Below, piece by piece: positions 58,057-64,000 of a stretch of 64,000 nucleotides of DNA. Positions within the stretch are counted from its first letter, which is position 1. Each line of letters begins with the position of its first letter. Both the position numbers and the translations under genes were made by a program. The notes under the pieces are model-generated. The model ran no database searches. It saw nothing but the letters and a program-made list of their open reading frames with translations, and had not been told where the DNA came from. This stretch comes from Apoda limacodes (taxonomy: Eukaryota > Arthropoda > Insecta > Lepidoptera > Limacodidae), in assembly GCA_946406115.1 (NCBI GenBank), contig OX291549.1, forward strand, positions 23,459,901 to 23,523,900, written 5' to 3'.

Positions 58057-58726
58057 TAGGCATGTAGCCTGGACAGCGAAACCGTTCCGGCTAGCTTTTT
58101 GTCCGGCAGATGCATGCGAACTGTAGTTGACGGTAGTTGCTCTGATAGCATTGAAATTAATACTGGTGTCCCAACAAGGCATCATGTTGGACATCAACAA
58201 CATGCATTGGTATGCAGATGACAGTACTGGAGACGCTTATAACACGGGTCGTGCAAACATCCCTCGTTCCGTTGTGGAGGAAAAGCGCGGTGAACTTGTG
58301 TCTCAAATCGAGACCTCTCTGTCTAAGGTCTCTGAATAGGGACGGGAAAACTTGGTCCGATTCAACCCTACGAAGACACAAATCTGCGCGTTCACCGCTT
58401 AGAAAACCCCATTCACTGTGGTCTCAAAATTCCAGAACACTCCCCTCTCCATCTCCAAGAGTATTAGGATCCTTGGTATAGACATCTCTAGCGATGTTTA
58501 GAGATCATCTGCAGGACAAGGTGAAGCTGGTGTCTAAAAAAACTTGGTGTACGAAATGGCACTTTACGAGCCGCAAGTTTGGCTCCATATGGAGTACTGC
58601 TGCCATCTCTGGGTGCGTGCACCCGGATACCAGCTTGGCCCTTTTGACTCGGTTCAACGACGGGCTGTGAGAATTGTCGACGATTCCGAACTCACTTGCG
58701 GTATCGAGCCCTTAAGTCTGAGAAGT
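58057..58726 (+). mobile_element. LINE-A fragment with several deletions
   Basis: It starts at GGCATGTAGCCTGGACAGCG (full-copy ~7466). It lacks motif A to ~7580 and part of motif B, keeps WYADDSTGDAYN, and stops in the C-terminal domain at CTTAAGTCTGAGAAG. Its last ~240 bp (from 58487) are repeated at 60204-60443 by the tandem duplication. Confidence 0.85.
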
Positions 58727-58887
58727 CTGAAATTCAAGAGAATTTGCTTACATAATGATTATTTTATTGTACCTATTAACCTTTATGATTACTACGATGA
58801 TCACCAAGTAATTGCAATAAAAGCCTTAATTACAGATTTAAAAATTGTTTGGTATTAAGTTCATCTGGCAACCTTGCCGATGTCGCA

Positions 58888-59115
58888 GGCAAATCGTAAA
58901 ATCCGCCGTTTCATAATATGCCTAGGCATATCGTAAAGTATGGAATAGAAATTATCATATAACTGAACAGATTATTATATGAAGCTTGGCTGAAACGCTC
59001 CGCTCGCTTCGCTCGCTCCGCATCTACGTTTCCAAAAATAATACATGTCTTTGACTCAGTGCGACTTCTGTTGTATGTCAGGCATATTATGTAACGGCGG
59101 ATTATACGATTTGCC
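58888..59115. mobile_element. 228-bp foldback element, 36-bp terminal inverted repeats (copy 1)
   Basis: GGCAAATCGTAAAATCCGCC...ATATGCCT at the left is inverse to AGGCATATTATGTAACGGCG...GATTTGCC at the right with two mismatches. The centre has CGCTCCGCTCGCTTCGCTCG. No coding capacity; the transposase family is unknown to me. Confidence 0.8.
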
Positions 59116-59127
59116 ATAATGACTAAG

Positions 59128-59363
59128 TAAGGGTTCGATAAGGCAACTGATTTTGGGATCGTCTCACAGCCCGTCGTTGAACCGAGTCAAAAGGGCCAAG
59201 CTGGTATCCATGGCCACCGGCTCAAAGATGGCAACAGTACTCCATATGGGTCCGAACTTGCGACTTGTAAAGCAGCAATATTTGCCCCGACAGGAAGTAC
59301 TGATTCGCTCTGTTAAGTTAACCAAGCTTCATCTTGTCTTGCAAATGATCTCGGAACTGAACA
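59128..59363 (-). mobile_element. LINE-A inverted fragment in unit 1
   Basis: CACAGCCCGTCGTTGAACCG and ATGATCTCGGAACTGAACAG are reverse matches to full-copy ~8023-8280. An 11-bp internal gap and small indels are present. Confidence 0.83.
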
Positions 59364-60203
59364 GACAGCTTTAATAGTCACATCCCTACTTGACAAAATA
59401 GGAGCGTCATTACCGCCTGGGAGTTCTATGAACGACTGCTTTGCTTTGAGAAAAGTAATATTAACAATGAAAAAGCCAGTGGGTGTCATTAAGATCTTAG
59501 CACCCACTTTGCCTACACGTAATGACACTGCTTACAAATAAGTGTGAAATAGCAGATTAGTAACTAAGGGATATGGCATCCATTTCTGACGAGATATTTT
59601 TAAGGCGCTCAAACGAAGTAAGAAATGAGAATGAAAACGAGTGAGAAGTGCCTTTCACCCGAATAAACTCTCTACTTTTCATTTCGAATATGAGGAAAGT
59701 AAAAATATGGCAAATATGAAAAAGAACTTATTATTATGTATTCTACTTTTCATTTCAAATATGAGGAATGTAAAAACAAACCATAATTATGAAAAAGGTT
59801 TTCCATAACAACTTGAGCCTCCTTTCTAATTAAATCAAGCGTCAAATTCATTTCAGAATCGCTTGATGAACTCATTTATATGTATAAAATTTAATTCGAT
59901 TGAAATTCCTTAGAATTTGCACTTATTACGATTTCCCGCGTTTTTTTTCTTTTTTTACGCGCAACATTTTTCAAGCGCCATAATTCCAGCCAGTATTTTT
60001 GAGTTGTAGTTATTGCTATTTTTTAGTAGTATTAAACCACAATTAAATCTGGTATAACTAGGCATCTTAAATAACATCGCAAACAAAACTTTACAGCCAA
60101 GTTAAGAATAAATATACCTACGTAGTATTAATCGAGGTGTGGCTGTATAGTTGACTGACTTTGCCTAATGTGACTGAATTTTTCTTTGTTTGGCCGACAT
60201 TTG

Positions 60204-60443
60204 TCTAGCGATGTTTAGAGATCATCTGCAGGACAAGGTGAAGCTGGTGTCTAAAAAAACTTGGTGTACGAAATGGCACTTTACGAGCCGCAAGTTTGGC
60301 TCCATATGGAGTACTGCTGCCATCTCTGGGTGCGTGCACCCGGATACCAGCTTGGCCCTTTTGACTCGGTTCAACGACGGGCTGTGAGAATTGTCGACGA
60401 TTCCGAACTCACTTGCGGTATCGAGCCCTTAAGTCTGAGAAGT
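60204..60443 (+). mobile_element. LINE-A fragment in unit 2
   Basis: Copy of 58487-58726, produced by the tandem duplication and not by a separate insertion. Confidence 0.88.
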
Positions 60444-60604
60444 CTGAAATTCAAGAGAATTTGCTTACATAATGATTATTTTATTGTACCTATTAACCTT
60501 TATGATTACTACGATGATCACCAAGTAATTGCAATAAAAGCCTTAATTACAGATTTAAAAATTGTTTGGTATTAAGTTCATCTGGCAACCTTGCCGATGT
60601 CGCA

Positions 60605-60832
60605 GGCAAATCGTAAAATCCGCCGTTTCATAATATGCCTAGGCATATCGTAAAGTATGGAATAGAAATTATCATATAACTGAACAGATTATTATATGAA
60701 GCTTGGCTGAAACGCTCCGCTCGCTTCGCTCGCTCCGCATCTACGTTTCCAAAAATAATACATGTCTTTGACTCAGTGCGACTTCTGTTGTATGTCAGGC
60801 ATATTATGTAACGGCGGATTATACGATTTGCC
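60605..60832. mobile_element. 228-bp foldback element (copy 2)
   Basis: Copy of 58888-59115 carried by the tandem duplication. Confidence 0.85.
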
Positions 60833-60844
60833 ATAATGACTAAG

Positions 60845-61080
60845 TAAGGGTTCGATAAGGCAACTGATTTTGGGATCGTCTCACAGCCCGTCGTTGAACC
60901 GAGTCAAAAGGGCCAAGCTGGTATCCATGGCCACCGGCTCAAAGATGGCAACAGTACTCCATATGGGTCCGAACTTGCGACTTGTAAAGCAGCAATATTT
61001 GCCCCGACAGGAAGTACTGATTCGCTCTGTTAAGTTAACCAAGCTTCATCTTGTCTTGCAAATGATCTCGGAACTGAACA
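60845..61080 (-). mobile_element. LINE-A inverted fragment in unit 2
   Basis: Copy of 59128-59363 carried by the tandem duplication. Confidence 0.85.
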
Positions 61081-61920
61081 GACAGCTTTAATAGTCACAT
61101 CCCTACTTGACAAAATAGGAGCGTCATTACCGCCTGGGAGTTCTATGAACGACTGCTTTGCTTTGAGAAAAGTAATATTAACAATGAAAAAGCCAGTGGG
61201 TGTCATTAAGATCTTAGCACCCACTTTGCCTACACGTAATGACACTGCTTACAAATAAGTGTGAAATAGCAGATTAGTAACTAAGGGATATGGCATCCAT
61301 TTCTGACGAGATATTTTTAAGGCGCTCAAACGAAGTAAGAAATGAGAATGAAAACGAGTGAGAAGTGCCTTTCACCCGAATAAACTCTCTACTTTTCATT
61401 TCGAATATGAGGAAAGTAAAAATATGGCAAATATGAAAAAGAACTTATTATTATGTATTCTACTTTTCATTTCAAATATGAGGAATGTAAAAACAAACCA
61501 TAATTATGAAAAAGGTTTTCCATAACAACTTGAGCCTCCTTTCTAATTAAATCAAGCGTCAAATTCATTTCAGAATCGCTTGATGAACTCATTTATATGT
61601 ATAAAATTTAATTCGATTGAAATTCCTTAGAATTTGCACTTATTACGATTTCCCGCGTTTTTTTTCTTTTTTTACGCGCAACATTTTTCAAGCGCCATAA
61701 TTCCAGCCAGTATTTTTGAGTTGTAGTTATTGCTATTTTTTAGTAGTATTAAACCACAATTAAATCTGGTATAACTAGGCATCTTAAATAACATCGCAAA
61801 CAAAACTTTACAGCCAAGTTAAGAATAAATATACCTACGTAGTATTAATCGAGGTGTGGCTGTATAGTTGACTGACTTTGCCTAATGTGACTGAATTTTT
61901 CTTTGTTTGGCCGACATTTG

Positions 61921-64000
61921 TTACCTACCCTCTTTTTAGATGATATATAGTCTACCTTCAGAGTATGAGAGAGAGAGTATTAACATCTAATTTTAATTTA
62001 ACTTTAAATAGATATTCTTCCAATATTGTTGATTCATTTCTAAATAAAGTTTGATTTTGACTTATCAGATATTTATTTACTTTTCTTATATTCGAAATGA
62101 AAAGCAAAGTGTTTACTCGGATGAAAAGCACTCGCTATACGCTCGTGCGCGTAACTATCTCGTGCTTAAATAGGTTCCTTTCGACCCTTATCTAACAATC
62201 TACTACTTCAAATCTGTCCAGTGGTTCCGTAGATTACCCTCACTCAACATATAAACAAACTTACAAAATTCGCTCCCTCTCTTTACAATATAAGCTTAGG
62301 TTAGATACCGATTATAATTAGTTTCTATGTCGGTATAGATACAGTGACAAATGCATATATACGTACACTTTTATATACCTCATAAAAAATAAAAATTTAA
62401 AACTGCAATTCAGCCTCTGACTATTAACACAAAACTAGTATATGTTTTAATAGTAAAATTCCGACGTTTTATTAGTTTCTGTGGTCTAAAAGTAACTCGA
62501 GTATATGTTAATTTTCAGTTTTTATCTAACTAGTAATATATGCTATGAATTTATAATTATCGTGTTAAATTAATAATTTATATAACCAATAAATTTTTAT
62601 TAGACATGGTTTATGTTTATCCATATCTTTTGCCATTACATACATATTTAAATTCTTTATGTCTCCGGTACATAAACATCACACATAAGTATACCTAATA
62701 TTAAAATTAATTAAGAGGGGTATAAAGCTAGACAAATTCTGGATACAACGCGGAATATCAACGTATATGGGCGAAAAGAAATATATTTTAATAACTCGAA
62801 TATTATTACGTGTATTGAAAATTTGCTAATAACAGCCCTTAGTTTATAATGAAACGTCAGCTCAATTTTATGTAGCGTTACAAAAATAAATCGAAAATTG
62901 CCAAATACTAGAGGTTACTTTGTGATTTTTTTCTACCGAGAAACTTTTAATTACATTATATTTTTGCTGAGATTAGATCTAGCAATTATAATGAAGTATA
63001 TATATGTTTTTTTTTACTATTAATTTGGACTTGATTTACTCACTAAAATAATTCACTCTACTATTGGCAAATAACCTTTATACCCCTTCTTAAGCCCAAT
63101 ATCCACTAGAGCAGAGCCTGACCACGATATCAAACGCAATTGTTCGGTATATCTGAAGTGTTTTGTAAAAGCCAACACATTTAAATACTAATTTTAATCC
63201 CTGTGACATTTACTGATGAGTCTTTATATAATTTGTTTTGTAAAATAATGCAGTGTTTAAGCAAACGTGAGTTTGGAGACGGGAGACAAAGCATTAGTAA
63301 GCAGTAAAGAAGGTTACAAATATTGAATATTGGAGCAGTGCAATATAAGTAGGTATTTTATACCTATGTGTGTATAAGTACTTTATAAATACATTTAAAC
63401 TGATTGATATATTTATGTCTATGTTTCATGATAATATTTATAATAGATCAACCTAAAGCAAAAATGTTATGCTTAAAGACCGACTACTTATTACTTTTGC
63501 TATTATTACTGATATTATGACTAAGTACACTGTCACTAGGGGTTTTAACAGGCAAAGGAGAATTGGTAATAAAAATACTAGAATGGTTCTCAAGTTTTGA
63601 GTTAAATTTTTATATAATTAAGTTATGTCAGAGTAAAAGGGCGAAATCCGTCAAACTCGAGCATTCATCAAACCCTCGTTTGTACAAACTTTGACCTCTC
63701 ACTAAATAAAATCTAATAACGATACGCTATTGTAAAGTTATATATATCTATATCGAATTTAAGTTGTATGAACTGGGATTTGACTAGGCAGTCTGAGAGG
63801 TTTGACAGATTTCGACTTTTGACTGACATATGAGCTTAATTATAAAAAAGTTAAATTCGAATCTTAAGAAAGGCATTAATAAAATTAAATTATCCTTTTC
63901 GTGTAAAAACTATCCCCTAGTCACAGTGTACATAGCCATTACAGCAAAAATTATAGTCGGTGTTTACGCTTAATATTTACTTTAGGTTGATCTATTATTA
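61921..64000. other. AT-rich non-coding DNA
   Basis: A GAGAGAGAG patch at 61968-61978. Bases 62080-62165, read on the - strand (GCGAGTGCTTTTCATCCGAG, TTTTCATTTCGAATATAAG), resemble 61350-61415 of the preceding unit in inverse orientation. Beyond that nothing was recognised. Confidence 0.4.

Larger units (their letters stand above)
58487..60203. repeat. 1717-bp tandem duplication, unit 1
   Basis: TCTAGCGATGTTTAGAGATC at 58487 begins a unit that repeats with exact 1717-bp spacing. Contents: LINE-A + scrap, AT-rich DNA, a foldback element, LINE-A - scrap, and AT-rich DNA with a 71-bp internal direct repeat (CTACTTTTCATTTC at about 59672 and 59743). The only contiguous LINE sequence to the left is in this unit, so unit 1 holds the ancestral left edge. 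Confidence 0.93.
60204..61920. repeat. 1717-bp tandem duplication, unit 2
   Basis: It follows unit 1 head to tail: CGACATTTG is joined directly to TCTAGCG. All open frames in it have the same sequence as in unit 1, and no base difference was seen in the several stretches compared. It ends CCGACATTTG and continues into unique DNA (TTACCTACCC), which is the ancestral right edge. Confidence 0.93.

Noticed and set aside
58911..59117. 68-codon frame present twice (also 60628-60834)
   Set aside because: It spans the foldback element and is duplicated only because the whole 1717-bp unit is duplicated; there are no protein-like features.
58057..59363. Twin-priming inversion of a single LINE-A insertion
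   Set aside because: The + and - fragments overlap in LINE coordinates (~7466-8290 and ~8023-8280) and are separated by unrelated DNA and a foldback element, so they are separate events.
1..64000. CRISPR array, phage or bacterial operon
   Set aside because: No regularly spaced direct repeats with unique spacers, no clustered long frames and no ribosome binding sites. Composition and repeats are those of an insect genome.

Overview
The window looks like AT-rich, repeat-saturated intergenic or intronic DNA from a lepidopteran insect. Many repeat ends in it are ones I recognise from moth and butterfly genomes: modules starting CGGCCAAGTGCGAGTC and ending GGTACGGAACCCTAAAAA, ends of the type CTTTTTTGAAGTCGGTTAAA, elements opening with CTTTGCCAGCGGCTCCGCCC, and LINE ends of the type CATCAGGCGGACCGTAAGCTTGTTTGCCAC. 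No complete host protein-coding gene was found. The only host-gene candidate is a TATA-containing promoter with a short GC-rich leader and a splice donor near 45.8-46.0 kb on the + strand. A weaker exon-like island lies at 11.7-11.8 kb.

The dominant content is one family of APE-type non-LTR retrotransposon (CR1/Jockey-like; here 'LINE-A'). About 19 fragments lie on both strands. One copy (5041-8700) looks full length: two 48-bp 5' monomers, one intact 991-codon endonuclease/reverse transcriptase ORF with catalytic motifs, and a 25-A tail. A second, 5'-truncated copy (27713-30042) is nearly identical and still open, and it abuts a much older copy (30100-31795). The rest are decayed, mostly 3' fragments.

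Older layers are also present. At 0.8-2.3 kb (- strand) is a reverse transcriptase with a C-terminal Cys/His finger and an RPD...D segment resembling an R2-type restriction-like endonuclease. At 4.1-5.0 kb (- strand) is a decayed ORF with two Cys/His modules, apparently interrupted near its start by the full-length LINE-A copy. At 55.2-57.7 kb (- strand) is a decayed APE LINE of another lineage. There are RTE-like C-terminal pieces at 16.5-18.8 kb and 27.2 kb, a probable piggyBac-like N-terminus at 20.7 kb, tRNA-derived SINEs at 10.4 and 40.5 kb, and R1-like GC-rich poly(A) ends at 11.1 and 38.4 kb.

A third theme is palindromic DNA. At least nine unrelated foldback or terminal-inverted-repeat elements of 80-550 bp occur, several clustered at 36.1-38.3 kb and 48.8-49.8 kb. 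One 87-bp element at 35036 has a clear 4-bp AGCC target duplication inside another repeat.

A fourth theme is local DNA rearrangement. A 1717-bp direct tandem duplication at 58487-61920 shows no difference in any stretch I compared. At 16.4-17.8 kb a copied ~600-bp block sits inside an RTE remnant, flanked by 370-bp duplicated arms. A LINE-A fragment at 52.4 kb carries a 104-bp internal tandem duplication. I did not find a convincing new gene system; the window is best read as a transposon graveyard with one possibly live LINE.
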